Shown: one piece after another, positions 21,227 through 34,230 of the stretch
Layout of the letters: every line of letters starts with the position of its first letter
Numbering within the stretch: position 1 is the stretch's first letter
Assembly: GCA_036346395.1 (NCBI GenBank)
Contig: CM070611.1
Location: 23,384,473-23,448,472 of the forward strand
DNA from: Hsuehochloa calcarea
Taxonomy: Eukaryota; Streptophyta; Magnoliopsida; Poales; Poaceae
Length of the DNA: 64,000 nucleotides
Direction: 5' to 3'
Made by a program: the position numbers and the translations under genes
The notes under the pieces: model-generated
Told to the model about the DNA's origin: nothing
Database searches by the model: none
What the model saw: only the letters and a program-made list of their open reading frames with translations

Positions 21227-23190
21227 TGTGGATATCATGGGGATATGCTCCAGATCTTAGGATGATGTGACAATTGGCAATGGAGTTAATGGTTTGTCGT
21301 TTCACGGGTTTTCGACAAAGTTTTCGAATCTGTTCGCATTACGATAGGGCGGTCCGACCGCCATAGCATGGCGGTCCGACCGGCCCATAATCGGGCGGGA
21401 CGGCCATGTGCGTGATCGGACCTACCGTGACAAAAATGGTCGAAATGGGTCGGGCCAAAAATGGGTGTTGTAGACAAGTGAGGGGATCCCAATGCACTTG
21501 GTCTCATAATTTTTGGAGTCTCCAAGCAAAAGTTCTATTGGCTTAAAGTTTCCAGTAGGTTTCAGATTTTCAGGGGTTGAAAATTGGCTAAGTCCCTACG
21601 GGCGGTCTGACCGTCGGTTGGCTACGACCGCCCAGGGGCTATCGACCGGTTCTAACTTGTTCATCGGCCAACTTCGTGGCGATGATGTTTTGTTAGGTCA
21701 AAGTCATGGGTTTCAGTGCATATGTGTTGCATGATGCATGTTTTGACTAACGTGGGTCAAGTTGTGAAGAACTTGTTCCCGGATTCGATTTGCTTGTTTA
21801 TTGTTGTGCAGGTTGCTTGTTGGTCAACGACGGTCAACGGCGAGGATGATCGGGACTAGGCTTGGAGAGCTGAGGTCCAGAACGATCGACGATGTCGGGT
21901 GAGGTCAATGAACTCAAGTGTGGTGCAGAATAGACAAGGATGACCGAACAGGCGATTCGGCGATCGTTGGATCAAGCGGCGCGGGCTCGCAAGTGCCATG
22001 GTGGTTCTGGTGGGAGCCGGATGGGAGAGACTTGCCGACATGTTGAGAGCCGTTGATCAACCTACACGTGGCAAAGCATGGGAGGTGCTTCACAAAGATG
22101 GGACTCGATCTTTGCAAAAAGATCGAGAAGGGGTATTTTGGTAATTATACCAAATACCGCCTTGGTGACTTTTGACGACTCGCGGCGCAAGATGGCGTGG
22201 AGAAGCGGAGTAGGTCAAGAGGAGATGAAGACGGCGCTTCGAGATGCGTGCGTGTGTGACCCGTTTGTTTTGGGCCTTAACGGGAGCCCATTTGGGTTAC
22301 TCTTCTAGAAGGTCTAGGCCTCCACTATAAATAGGAGGGAGGTGGCTGCACCCCCAACTAACCCTTTCATTGTTGAAACCCTAGTTTTGCCTTAGGTGCT
22401 TAGGGAAGGTTTTAGTGGAGGTTAGGGTTCTAGAGAGAGAGATGTTTTGATCTTGTGTCCATGCGTATCTGTATGAGTGGCTGTAATCGATACATTATCA
22501 AATCAATCCAAGAAGAGTTCTCTCTAAAATGAGTTCATTTGCCTTCTTTCTCTCTATTTGGTGACTTTGAGTCCTTCTTTGATTCGCATGTTTTTTGATT
22601 GATTTCTTTGCATGATCTAGCTTGCTGTGACATGTGGGAACACATCTAAGATCATCTTGATCATCAATCACCCACGAGCAAGCTTTTCGATCTAGTTTTC
22701 GTTTTGACTCGGTTTCAAACCTTCCACCTCTCAAACTGAAAAAGGTCTGAACTTTTCCAAAGATCTTCACGATCTTCGATTGGAATAGGTTCCTGACATC
22801 CTAGAGAAGGTGTGTACCAAGTTTCATCAAGTTTGGAGTTGTAGATCAAAAGTTACATCTATTTGCAACTTCGTTTTTCGGGCTGATTTCACTGTTCATC
22901 AGGCTGGAGGTCTGACCGCCCCTACACAGAGGTCAGACCGCCCATGGACCGGTCAGACCGCCCCTGAGTAGAGGTCAGACCGCCCTACACTTAGGAAATT
23001 AAGTTTCGGTTGTTTTTGGTTGTTTTGCTTCGGGGTTTTGATTGGATTCAATCCTAGTCTTCATTTTATCTTGGTATATCGATCTTCATAGCTTCTATAG
23101 CTATTGGAGTGAAATTTGTGTTGAATCTAATCGTGGTTGAAAAGTGAGCGTGCTCTATTCACCCCCTCTAGTCGCCTTTTCGGTCCAACA
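21227..23190 (+). repeat. Sirevirus 5' LTR
   Basis: TG...CA ends. TATA box CACTATAAATAGG at about 22323. Clusters of GGTC(A/T/C)GACCG near-palindromes lie near 21349-21420, 21600-21660 and 22905-22990. Confidence 0.93.
22323..22335 (+). promoter_or_regulatory. Sirevirus LTR TATA box
   Basis: CACTATAAATAGG, about 1.1 kb into the LTR. The same sequence is in the 3' LTR at about 31504. Confidence 0.75.
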
Positions 23191-23191
23191 G

Positions 23192-23202
23192 TGGTATCGA
23201 GC
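23192..23202 (+). promoter_or_regulatory. Sirevirus primer-binding site
   Basis: TGGTATCGAGC directly after the LTR. The tRNA-Met complement is TGGTATCAGAGC, so one A is missing from CAG. Confidence 0.8.
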
Positions 23203-23244
23203 CCTGTTAGTTCAATCTTGATCTTAACCGCCACCAACTTGGCG

Positions 23245-24902
23245 ATGGATAAGTACTCGACAAAGCCGCATGTCTTCAATGGGCTCGACTATGCCTATTG
23301 GAAGAATCGCATGCGAGTCTTCCTTGAGAGCGAAGGACAAGCTATATGGGAGGTTGTTCGAGCTCCGCTTGTTTTGCCTGAGATTGCCACACAAGCTTCG
23401 CAATACTTTTGGCTAACAACAACAAGGCAAAGAATCTCCTATATGTTTGGGCTTGGTAGACAAGAGTATGACAGATTTGCAATCTTACGATCAAGACATG
23501 AAATTTGGCACACCTCGAAACTTACCATGAGGGATCGTCCCAGATTAAACAAGTGTGCCGAGACGGTCTATAAGCGAGAGTACAACAAATTCGAGATGCG
23601 CCCTAGCGAGAGCATCGATGACGTTTTTACTCGCTTCAACAAGGTTGTCAATCGATGAAAGTCATTGACATTGAGTACTCTCAATCTGAGAATGCCACTC
23701 ACCTCTTGGCCGCAATCAACACCAAGGAGTGGGAGATGAAGGCTACCGCCATAGAGGAGAACGCCGATCTCTACTCTCACCTTGGAGCCGCTTTATAGTC
23801 ACTCAAGACTCATGAGATCAAGAGAGGTAGTCTTCCTAAGAAGGACAAAGATGGCTTTGGTAGTGATCCTCTTTCAAGAGCTTCGATGGTTTTTCCGAGT
23901 CCTCTTCGGTTTTTCTCTTGCCTGCTTATCCACAATTCGTGAAGAGGATTTTGAGAGTCTTCCCGAGCCCGAGCTAGCCCTCATAGTCAAGAAAGTCACA
24001 CGGGCTTACAACAATGTGAGAAACAAAAGAGAGGTGGCCTGTGACTTGCTACGAGTGTGGTGAGCTTTACCATATTCGCTAATCGCCCCAAGTCAAGGGT
24101 AAGGGTAACCATAAGGAGGGAAAGCCACTTGGAAGAAGCCTCAAGGAACAAATCAAGGTTTGATGTCGCCAAGTCGATGAAGGTCGCCACCGGTCCTTGC
24201 CGCTTTGGAGATCAATCCTTGAGCGATGTGGACTCGGGAGCGAGGAGGACAAGGAGGAGGAGGAGCCACCTCAAGACAAGAAAGGGAAGACCAAGGACTT
24301 CACCCAAGCATGTGCTTCATGGTCGACTCACGACGCCGATGATGATGATGAGGTATCCCTATCTTATGATGTCCTTTCTCGCTAGATGCGAGAACATGTA
24401 TGAGCAATTGCTTAGTCAGGATAAGGCTTTAAAATTCATCATGGTTAAGAACAAGGATCTAGAGTCACAAGTTGAAAATTTGACATTAGAACTTGTGAAT
24501 GCTAAGAGTCTAGACGTTGATGAATATTCATCTTGCCATACTTTGCACTCGAATCGCCTAAATCGCAACTCGCTTCTTAATATCGCTTTGCATCAACTTG
24601 AAAATGCTAGAACTGAGCTAGTTGAGGTCAAATCTACTCCATGTCTTAAATGCTTAGAGTCTAGCAAGTTGGATGTTTCTGAACCAGTAGAGTCTCGCTC
24701 TTGCTCTCGTTGCTTAGAACATGAACGTGAAATTAAAGACATTTTAAAAGCAGCTAGAGAGAAATATGCCAAGCTTAAGGACAGTATTAATTCTGCTACT
24801 TGTACTTTATGTCCTGCTCTTAAGCTTGAAATTGCTAATTGTAAGGAGAGGCTTGCAAAGGCTAATAAACCTAAAATTTGTCAATCATGTGTTGATCTTT
24901 GA
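23245..24902 (+). pseudogene. Sirevirus gag (frameshifted)
   Basis: Starts MDKYSTKPHVFNGLDYAYWK, the conserved copia Gag opening (FNGxDYxYWKxRM), and continues to VFTRFNKVVNR at about 23658. A frame change follows. CYECGELYHIR near 24046 is a CCHC zinc knuckle whose last Cys is lost to a stop and a frame slip. The last part (about 24384-24902) is a Lys/Glu/Leu-rich, probably coiled-coil region with CxxC pairs (CLKCLE, CSRCLE, CTLC), typical of Sirevirus Gag C-termini. In a working element Gag would package the RNA. Several frameshifts and internal stops prevent translation as written. Confidence 0.8.
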
Positions 24903-25499
24903 AAAGATAATGTTTATCTAGAGAACACACTCCAAAAATTCTCTAGTGGAGAAAAACAATTAAACATGATTCTTGACAAGTCTAGAACTCCTTCTAAGAA
25001 GCAAGGTTTAGGATACAACTCGCTGTAACAAATCCAAGACTAAGGTCATTCGTGTCTTGGAAAATGGCTTAGTTGAATTCAAAACCCAACTCGCGAAAAT
25101 TGCTTTCAAACTGCAGTTTTGTCCAACCTTCTTTGAGACAAAGGTGTTTCTCCCAAAGGGTACAAAATACCACCGCACCTATTAAGTAGAAGAGTGGACA
25201 TTTAGTTGAGTTCTTGGCATGAGGATGAAAAATGCTAATCATGCTAGAACTTTATTTCATCAACCTAGAGCTTGTGTGAAACATGGTCATGTAAAGAAGA
25301 AGAAACCTGGTCTAGGATACACTGCACATGCTTATCATCATCATGTTTCTAGATGTAATGCATCTCATGTGTTTGTAACCATTGCTCATGATAGGACTTC
25401 AACTAGGATCAAGGACACTCATTCTCGCTTTGCATACTACTGCAGACGGTGTCTCAAGATCTTTGGTTTCCAAGTCTATTTTAACTAACCCTAGTATTG

Positions 25500-28400
25500 A
25501 GACACATCGATCTTTTGTGCCTTGATTTTCAGGATCGTCGCGGAAGGAGGAAGAACACGTGGCTTGTCGACTCAGGCTGTTCACGCCACATGACCGAGAC
25601 TCAAGATGGTTCACTTCCTTCACGCGGCGACGGTGATGACTTCATCACCTTCGAGATGATTCACAAGGGCGGATCAAGGAACTGGATCGATCGGGGTGAA
25701 CGATGTTCATTCTCAAGGATGTCGCTCTTGTGTCTAAGCTAAGGTACAATCTCTTTCGCCTCACGACTTCTCGATGATGGCTATGAGACTAGATTTAAGA
25801 AGAACGCTTGTCGGTGCTTGATTCTTTTGGTGAGCTCGCTTTTGGAATTTCTAGAGTTGGTAGAATATTTGGAGCTGATTTTTCAATCTCTTGCCGGATC
25901 TCTCAAGTGTTTAGTTGCATTTTCTTCGATATCTTGCTTTGGCACCGACGCTGGGGCACATTGGTTTTGATCATCTAACACGACTTAGCGGCCTTGATCT
26001 CATGAGAGGTTTGCCTAAACTCAAAGTCACAAAGATGTCAGATGTGCTCCTCAGAGGCATGGCAAGCAAGTTGCCGCCTCACACCCTTCATTGACTATGG
26101 TCATGACCGACGGACCGACGCTTGCTTCATATGGATACCGCTGGTCCCGCTAGGGTTCTGGCGACGGTGGCAATTGGTACATTCTTGTCATAGTCGATGA
26201 TTTTTCGAGATATTCTTGGGTGTTCTTTCTTGCTTCGAAGGATGAGGTCTTTGATCATTATCATGATCTTGTTCTTCGTTTGGCTTCGAACTTCCCGTGC
26301 CTTGAGAGCAATCCGCAGTGACAATGGCACGGAGTTCAAGAATGCCTCGCTTGCCTCTTTTGTGCCGAAGCGTGGTATTGAGCATCGCCTCTTCTCCACA
26401 CGCCCTCAACAAAATGGCGTTGTGGAAAGGAAGAACATGAGCTTAGTCTCGATGGCTAGGACGATGCTAGATGAGTATAGCACACCGAGGAGATTTTGGG
26501 CCGAAGCTATTGCTACAGCTTGCCATATTTCAAATCGTGTCTTTCTGAGACCATCTTTGGGCAAGACTTCTTATGAGCTTCGTTTTGCGTAAAACCCTCG
26601 CCGCACTTTCGAGTCTTTGGATCGAAGTGTTTTATTCTCAAGACAGGAACCTAGATAAATTTGAATCAAGAACTTGTGATGGTTTATTTCTAGGTTATCC
26701 TGCTCATTCGAGGGGTTTTCGGGTTTTTAATGTTGAAACTAACATTGTCTAGGAGACATGTAATGTCACTTTTGATGAGACTAGCCCTGCAGCTAGATCC
26801 GATGTTTCAGGTGACTTACAGGTGACAGAGAGCATATTTGTCGAGGAAGATGAGGATGAAATTGATGATGCTCTTCCACTTGCTGCTAATGCTCCGATTC
26901 CAGCTCCAGAACCTGCTACAACTGCTTCACCTCCAATTGAGGCTCTCCGCCGATCTTCTTCATCGCCAGATACTGCGGAGGTTGAGGAGATACTATCTCC
27001 CCAGCGCCATTTGCACATCCGAAGCAACACCCTTCTGATCGATGATTGGTAGTCTCCATGAGCGAGTCACTCGCCTGTATCATGATCCGAGTCTTTTCTC
27101 TCACTCTGCATTTGTAGCGTCTTTTGAACCCAAAGATATATCACATGCTTTATCTGATGCTAGTTGGGTCAATGCCATGCATGAGGAGTTAGAAAATTTT
27201 GAAAGAAATAAAGTCTGGAACCTTGTAGAACCTCCTAGTGGTCATAATGTAATTGGCACCCGTTGGGTGTTTAAAAATAAACAAAATGAGGATGGTTCTG
27301 TGGTTAGAAACAAGGCTAGGTTGGTAGCTCGTGGTTTTAGCCAAAGTTGAGGGGTTAGATTTTGATGAGACCTTCGCTCTCTGCTAGATTAGAAGCCATT
27401 CGATCTTGCTTGCTTTTGCCGTGCATCTAAAGGTTTTAGGTTGCATCAAATGGATGTTAAGAGTGCTTTTCAATGGTTTTATAGAGGAGGAAGTTTATGT
27501 TAGGCAACCCTCGGCTTTGAGGATCCCAAGCACCTCGATCGTGTCCTTAAGCTATCCAAAGCCTTGTATGGTCTTAAGCAAGCCCCTAGAGCATGGTATG
27601 ATAGACTTAAGACCTTTCTGCTTAAGAATGATTTTAAAATGGGAAAAGTTGATAAGACTCTATTCATCCTTAAGCATGGCAATGACTTCCTGCTTGTTCA
27701 GATTTATGTTGATGATATTATCTTTGGTGGTTCCTCTCATGCTCTTGTTTCAGCTTTTTCGAGACCATGTGCAGGAATTTGAGATGAGTATGATGGGCGA
27801 GCTCAACTACTTTCGGGGCTACAAATCAAGCAATGCAAGGAAGGGATCTTCATCCATCAAACGGCACACCAAGGATCTGCTCAAGCGCTTTGATATGGGT
27901 GATCGCAAGGCGATCGCCACTCCCATGGCGACTTCGATCGCTGGATCCAGATGAGGAAGGGAAGCCGTGGATCAACGCGAGTACCGCAAAGATGATCGGC
28001 TCCCTTCGCATTTGACGGCCTCAAGACCGACATCCACTTCGCGGCCTCGCCTCTGCGAGGTTTCAGCGCCACCGAGGACTTCACATCGCCAAGCCGTTAA
28101 GCGCATCTTCGTGTATTTACATTCTACCCTCCAAGATGGCATTTGGTATTCTTGCTCTTCTTCGCCCATTCGGGGTTTTCGATTCGATTTTATGGTCAGA
28201 GGCTAGAAAGAAAGAGCACTTCGGTACATGTCATTTCTTAGGCACGCCTCTTGTCTCTTGGTCTTCTAGGAAGCGCTTACATTGCACAATCCATCTCTGA
28301 AGTGAATATGTAGCCGCTAGTCATGTAGTCGATTTTGTGGATGGTGTCCACTCTAAGGACTTTGGGTTAATTTTTGCTAGTGTTCCTCTTTTCTGTGATA

Positions 28401-28630
28401 ACACTTCTGCTATTAACATTGCTAAGAACCCTGTGCAACACTCTAGGACCAAGCACATAGACATTCGCTATCACTTCCTTAGAGACCATGTCGAGAAGGG
28501 TGATATTGTGCTGCACTTCGTGGAGTCCGAGGCTCAACTAGCTGATATCCTCACCAAACCTTTAGACCCAACTAGGTTTGCCACCTTGAGAAGCGAGTTA
28601 GGGGTAATTTATCCCTATGGGTTGGTTTGA
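25500..28630 (+). pseudogene. Sirevirus pol: protease, integrase, RT, RNase H (frameshifted)
   Basis: Domains appear in copia order. The protease has WLVDSGCSRHMT at about 25561. A GAG-pre-integrase block (HRRLGHIGFDHL) lies near 25950 when frame slips are allowed. The integrase core has VDDFSRYSWVFF (about 26192), IRSDNGTEFKN (about 26310) and QQNGVVERKN, ending in RFWAEAIATACHISNRVFLR. The RT begins ASWVNAMHEEL (about 27161), with GTRWVFKNKQNEDGSVVRNK and YGLKQAPRAWYDRLK (about 27567), then the active-site box YVDDIIFG. RNase H ends with DNTSAINIAKNP and HIDIRYHFLRDHV, then ADILTKPLDPTRF and a TGA at 28630. At least six frame changes separate these blocks. Protease-integrase-RT order separates copia from Gypsy. 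Confidence 0.9.
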
Positions 28631-30396
28631 GGGGGAGTTCGATCTTTTCTGATCTTACCTTGTTCTTTTGATTTCTTATTGTTCTTTTTCTGAACTTTTT
28701 GATCTTTCTGAACTTTTTAGGTTTTTTAGGCTTTTTATTGCATCTCATTGTATCATATTGCATTCATATGAAAAATACAAGTGGCATGAAAAATTCAAAA
28801 AGATGCATTGTAATATAAGTTTTTCTGCTTATCTTTTAAAATTGATGAAGCTTTGCCTATTACCCTTTGGAGCTTTAGTATTTCAATTCTTGCTCAATGC
28901 CATGTCTAGTTCTTTGACTTGCTAGAATTATCATACTTTTACATGTGTAGTTAAGTCTTTGCTATATGAGCTAGAACCTTAAAACAACTCGAACTAAGAA
29001 ATTGCAATTTGTGGATGTTTTAGCGAGTTGCGCAATTAGTGCTCCTCTTGTGACATTGGCCTTGTCAGAATTGCTTTGTTAGCTCTTTGATCTAAAATTG
29101 ACCATTACTTGAGCTTTTGTGTTCTTGAGATTCTAAAACTGCTCTTGTGAAAAATGAAAAATCAAGATTGTCTTATACTTAAAATGTGCCAAACTACTCT
29201 TACGAGACTGCTTGTCAAATGACATGAACTTGGAGATAGTTTGATGATCCAGACGATCTCATGAGGATTGCTTGTCAGAAATGACATGAACCTCGAGACA
29301 TGTCGCCCTGGTAGAAGCTTAGAAAGAGTTTGTGGATGGCTCCTAGTCCAGGATCTTCTTTACTAAGATATACCTTTAATCAACTTCTGGTTGAAGCTTA
29401 GGATGAGTTTGTGGATGGCTCCTAGTCCAGGATGTTGTCACTAAGTTAGATCATTAGTCAACTTCAATATTCATTACATATGAGAAAACTGTTGACAAAT
29501 GGGCTTTTAAGAAATACTGAGCAAAATGATTCAATACAGGACCTGATTGACTCTTAATGTGGTCTTTGTTAGATTTTTGATCTCACTTTGACATTTGGAC
29601 ATGGCCAATTTCATTTTAGGATCCCTGTTGATGAACTTGCTGAATTTGAAGCTTTGCTTAAATTGATCAAATCCATTGCTTTACTTTTGAGCCTTTGTGC
29701 TTAGCTTTGATATATATGTCTTATCATGATCTTGCTAGCACTGTCAGGCTTGATATGTTGTTTGTGCAATATTAAAAATGCTGACTAGCTCGTTTGGGTA
29801 ATCTCCAAAGCTTCTTGTAATCAAAATTTGGAAAATACAAAAATGAAGCCACTCCATTGCACTTCATGCATACTTCTTTTTTTTTGCTTCTTTCTTCATT
29901 CTGCAAATTGCTATCTCTGGATGAGAGGAAGGCGTGATTCCTTGATGACTCCATTGTCAAAGGGGGAGAAGATATTTTAATGTTGGGGAGAAGTTTATAC
30001 AAAGGGGAGAAAGTTGGAGAATTTGAAATTTTATGAAATCCGAGGATCATAGTGAGGGGGAGTTTTTGAATTGCATTTTTATTGCCTTATTGACTCTTCT
30101 GAACTTGAATTGCATTTATTACACCTCACAATGATCAAAGGTCAATTGAACAATTGTTCTTTCATATGGACCTTAAGTGAGATTTTTGACTTTTTTCTGG
30201 AAATCAAAGTTTTTATGCTTTCTTTTGCCTTATCTCACTTGTGTATGCTATTCTGATGCCAGCTTGGTCATTTCCATTGCTTTCTCTTGCTTATGGACCA
30301 AGTTGTGCCTTTGTGCGAAAACAAAAGTTTTTTACTTTTCAAACCTCCAAATTACATTTTCTGGATTATTGCCAATGTGTTCATCAAGGGGGAGAT
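28631..30396 (+). other. Sirevirus 3' region with repeated polypurine tracts
   Basis: 1.77 kb between the pol stop and the 3' LTR with no convincing reading frame; some Sireviruses carry an env-like frame here. Five GGGGAG-type purine tracts occur (about 28628, 29958, 30001, 30052 and 30383). The last, CAAGGGGGAGAT, abuts the LTR and is the functional polypurine tract. A direct repeat containing GTTTGTGGATGGCTCCTAGT occurs at about 29330 and 29411. Confidence 0.8.
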
Positions 30397-32357
30397 TGTG
30401 GATATCATGGGGATATGCTCCAGATCTTAGGATGATGTGACAATTAGCAATGGAGTTAATAGTTTGTCGTTTCACGTGTTTTCGACAAAGTTTTCAGAAC
30501 TGTTCAGGCATTCTGGACAGGGGCGGTCCGACCGGCCATAGCATGGCGGTCCGACCGGTCCCAAATCGGTCGGATCGCCATGTGCGCGGCGACCGTACCG
30601 TGACAAAAATGGTCGAATGGGTCACCAAAATGGGTGTTGTAGACAAGTGAGGGGATCCCAATGCACTTGGTCTCATAATTTTTGGAGTCTCCAAGCAAAA
30701 GTTCTATTGGTTTAAAGTTTCCAGTAGGTTTCGGATTTTCAGGGGTTGAAAATTGGCTGTCTCACGCGGTCCGACCGCCTTGTGGTGGCGGTCGATCGGC
30801 GTAGGTTACGCGGTCGACCGCCCCGAGGGGCGATCGACCGTTCTAACTTGTTCATCGCCAACTTCGTGGCGATGATGTTTTGTTAGGTCAAAGTCATGGG
30901 TTTCAGCATGCATATGTGTTGCATGATGCATGTTTTGACTAACGTGGGTCAAGTTGTGAAGAACTTGTTCCTGATTCGATTTGCTTGTTTATTGTTGTGC
31001 AAAGTTGCTTGTTGGTCAACGACGGTCAACGGCGAGGATGATCGGACTAGGCTTGGAGAGCCGAGGTCCGTAACGATCGACGATGCCGGGTGAGGTCAAT
31101 GAACTCAAGTGTGGTGCGAGATAGACAAGGATGACCGAACGGCAGCCGGGCGATCGGTTGGATCAAGCGGCGCGGGGGTCTGCAAGTGCCATGGTGGTTC
31201 CGGTGGGAGCCGGATGGGAGAGACTTGCCGACATGTTGAGAGCCGTTGATCAACCTACACGTGGCGCATGGGAGGTGCTTCACAAAGATGGAACTCGGTC
31301 TTTGCAAAGATCGAGAAGGGGTATTTTGGTAATTATACCAAATACCGCTTGGTGACTTTTGACGACTCGCGCAAGATGGCGTGGAGAAGCGGAGTAGGTC
31401 AAGAGGAGATGAAGACGCGCTCGAGATGCGTGCGTGTGTGACCCGCTTGTTTTGGGCCTTAACGGAGCCCATTTGGGTTACTCTTCTAGAAGGTTTAGGC
31501 CTCCACTATAAATAGGAGGGAGGTGGCTGCACCCCCAACTAACCCTTTCATTGTTGAAACCCTAGTTTTGGCTTAGGTGCTTAGGGAAGGTTTTAGTGGA
31601 GGTTAGGGTTCTAGAGAGAGAGAGATGTTTTGATCTTGTGTCCATGCGTATCTGTATGAGTGGCTGTAATCGATACATTATCAAATCAATCCAAGAAGAG
31701 TTCTCTCTAAAATGAGTTCATTTGCCTTCTTTCTCTCTATTTGGTGACTTTGAGTCCTTCTTTGATTCGCATGTTTTTTGATTGATTTCTTTGCATGATC
31801 TAGCTTGCTGTGACATGTGGGAACACATCTAAGATCATCTTGATCATCAATCACCCACGAGCAAGCTTTTCGATCTAGTTTTTGTTTTGACTCTGCTTTC
31901 AAACCTTCCACCTCTCAAACTGAAAAAGGTCTGAACTTTTCCAAAGATCTTCACGATCTTCGATTGAATAGGTTCCCGACATCCTAGAGAAGGTGTGTAC
32001 CAAGTTTCATCAAGTTTGGAGTTGTAGATCAAAAGTTACATCTATTTGCAACTTCGTTTTTCGGGCTGATTTCACTGCTCATCAGTCGAGGTCCGACCGC
32101 CTTCACACAGAGGTCGACCGCCCATGGACCGTCCGACCGCCGAGTAGAGGTCGACCGCCTCTACACTTAGGAAATTAAGTTTCGGTTGTTTTTGGTTGTT
32201 TTGCTTCGGGGTTTTGATTGGATTCAATCTGTACTGGTATATCGATCTTCATAGCTTCTATAGCTATTGGAGTGAAATTTATGTTGAATCTAATCGTGGT
32301 TGAAAAAGTGAGCGTGCTCCTATTCACCCCCCCTCTAGTCGCCTTTTCGGTCCAACA
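30397..32357 (+). repeat. Sirevirus 3' LTR
   Basis: 1961 bp, same ends as the 5' LTR. It differs mainly by small indels and substitutions at CAG, CTG and CCG sites. Confidence 0.93.
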
Positions 32358-34230
32358 CATAACAATTTGGATTAATAACTACACCCAAAAGCATTTAAAT
32401 AAATACTTGAAATAGAATGCAATACATTGAAACAAAGTATTTTAAAAACTGGGTTCAATATGATCAAAGGTATAACTTGCCTTGGAATAGGTCTAGATAT
32501 TGGTCTTGGTCTTGAGGTGCTCCTTCTGTAAAATTCCCCGAAGTATCGATGTCTACTCGCAAACGAGACAAAAGAAACAAAAACAAATAAATAACAGTGG
32601 CAAAACAACTCCAAAAATTCAAATAAAATTCATCATTAAATAGATCTTAATTTTATATGAATTTACAAATTTGAATGGGCTCAATCGGAGTTCGGATGCA
32701 AAAGATATGGGCTTTGGAAGATTGGAAAATCAAATAAAACCCTAATTTGGATTTCATCGAATTTCCCGAATTATTTTTATAAAGGAAAATCGAATTATTG
32801 CGCAATGCTTGCGTCAGCCGAGAATTTTCGGAAAAAGAAATAATGAAAACCCGTACTGACAGGTTGGCCCCACATGTGAGTGACATGGCTCACGGTGGAC
32901 TGGGTGCACCGAACCGAGGAGATCCGCGCGCGGACCGGCCACAGACGCGAAAGTCCGGCGCTGATCTGGCGCCACGCTGCTACCGCATCAAAGACTGGCC
33001 GACGCAAGGCCGAGCCGGCGATAACGGCGGCGGCGGCGCCGGGACCCGATGGTCACCGGCGAACGACGGCGACTCGCCGGCAGTGAGTGGTGCCAACGTG
33101 TAGAGGGGGTTATTGCGCACATATGGGCGCTGGTTTGAGCACCGAGGTTGACGGAGATGGCCGGCGGCGAGGGAGAAGCGGCGAAGACTCGTTTTGTCGG
33201 ACGGGCGCCCGGCGATGCTCCGGCGACGAAGAGGTGCGCACGAGGTAGCCGGAGACTTGCTGATCACGGGGGTGCAGTCGGCGAGGCAAGGGTGGCGAAG
33301 ACGGTGGTGCAATTCACCGGAGAAGAAGTTCGGCCGAAAACCCTAAAGTTTGAAATGCGACGGCGCTAGGGCGATCGGGGCGACGAGAGTGGCGGCTTTG
33401 GGTTGCGGAGATCCAGGCGGTGCTAAGGGGGTACTTATAGGCTCTGAGACGCCGAGATTTGAAACCCCAAATCGGGTCCAAACGGCCGGTTTTTGAATTC
33501 CATGATTCTCGAGATTGAAACCGATTCGGGTTCGATTTGGTTTGGAACGGATAAGAAATAACCGAGACACGATTTGGTGGGTCGGCATAAGAAGATCGGA
33601 CGAGTCCTGCTGCACGCGAGGCCGAAGCTCGCAATGGCGACGAGAGCAGCGCGAGGAAGAAGAAGCTCACGGAGACGACGACTTCGGGCGGGCCCACCGT
33701 CGAGAGAGCGAGAGCGGCGAGAGCGAAGCGCGGCGATGGCGATCCAACGGCCGAAGCGAGCGCGGCGAAGCGAAAGAAGCGAGATCACGGACGAGGCCAC
33801 GCGCGAACATCCAACGGATGAAGGCGGGTTGAGCGCAGCGCGTCCGATCGAAACGAGGGCACGCGCAAGCATCCAACGGATGAGAGCGCGGCCGGCGAGA
33901 TGGGCGGCACCAAGTCGAATAGTGTTGGGCTTTGCCAAAGATCGTTCAAGGATTTTCTTTTGATTTTTCTTTTAAATAAATCCAGAAAATGCAAATAGCA
34001 AATGGCTTTGGAAAAATTCCAGAAAATTCTATAAAATATATCCAAGCATATAGAATCTAAATAAAATAATTTTGACAATTATTGATGTTGGGATTAAGCA
34101 CATTAAATCAGTTAGTCCTTAAAGTCCATATTAAGCTTTTTAATTTAATATTCAAATAAATCCAAATGATGAATTTTCTAGCTACCCATATTTAAAGGAT
34201 TTTTAAAACTCTGAAAATTGGGATGTTACA
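32358..34230 (-). mobile_element. E1 Tekay-like Gypsy: proximal part of the 3' LTR
   Basis: On the minus strand the LTR starts at 34230 with TGTAACATCCCAATTTTCAG and runs leftward to the Sirevirus target at 32362. Minus-strand TATA box CTATAAGTAC at 33431-33440. About 300-450 bp upstream of it lie GATCCAACGG (33741) and two copies of CATCCAACGGATG (33808 and 33870). The GC-rich block at 32880-33960 gives long open frames on both strands but no domain, so I treat it as noncoding. Confidence 0.8.

Larger units (their letters stand above)
21227..32357 (+). mobile_element. Sirevirus (Ty1/copia, SIRE/Maximus-like), 11.1 kb
   Basis: Structurally complete: a 1964-bp 5' LTR (21227-23190), a tRNA-Met type primer site, gag, a copia-order pol (protease, integrase, RT, RNase H), a 1.77-kb 3' region with several polypurine motifs, and a 1961-bp 3' LTR (30397-32357). 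A perfect CATAA target duplication flanks it (21222-21226 and 32358-32362). The LTRs begin TGTGGATATC and end CGGTCCAACA. A coiled-coil-like gag C-terminus, long LTRs and repeated GGGGGAG tracts are Sirevirus hallmarks. The LTRs are very similar by eye, so the insertion is young, yet the coding frames are broken. It sits in the LTR of E1. Confidence 0.93.

Noticed and set aside
32790..33970. Long GC-rich frames on both strands
   Set aside because: They fall in the LTR of E1 between its TATA box and upstream region; frames on both strands reflect composition, not genes.
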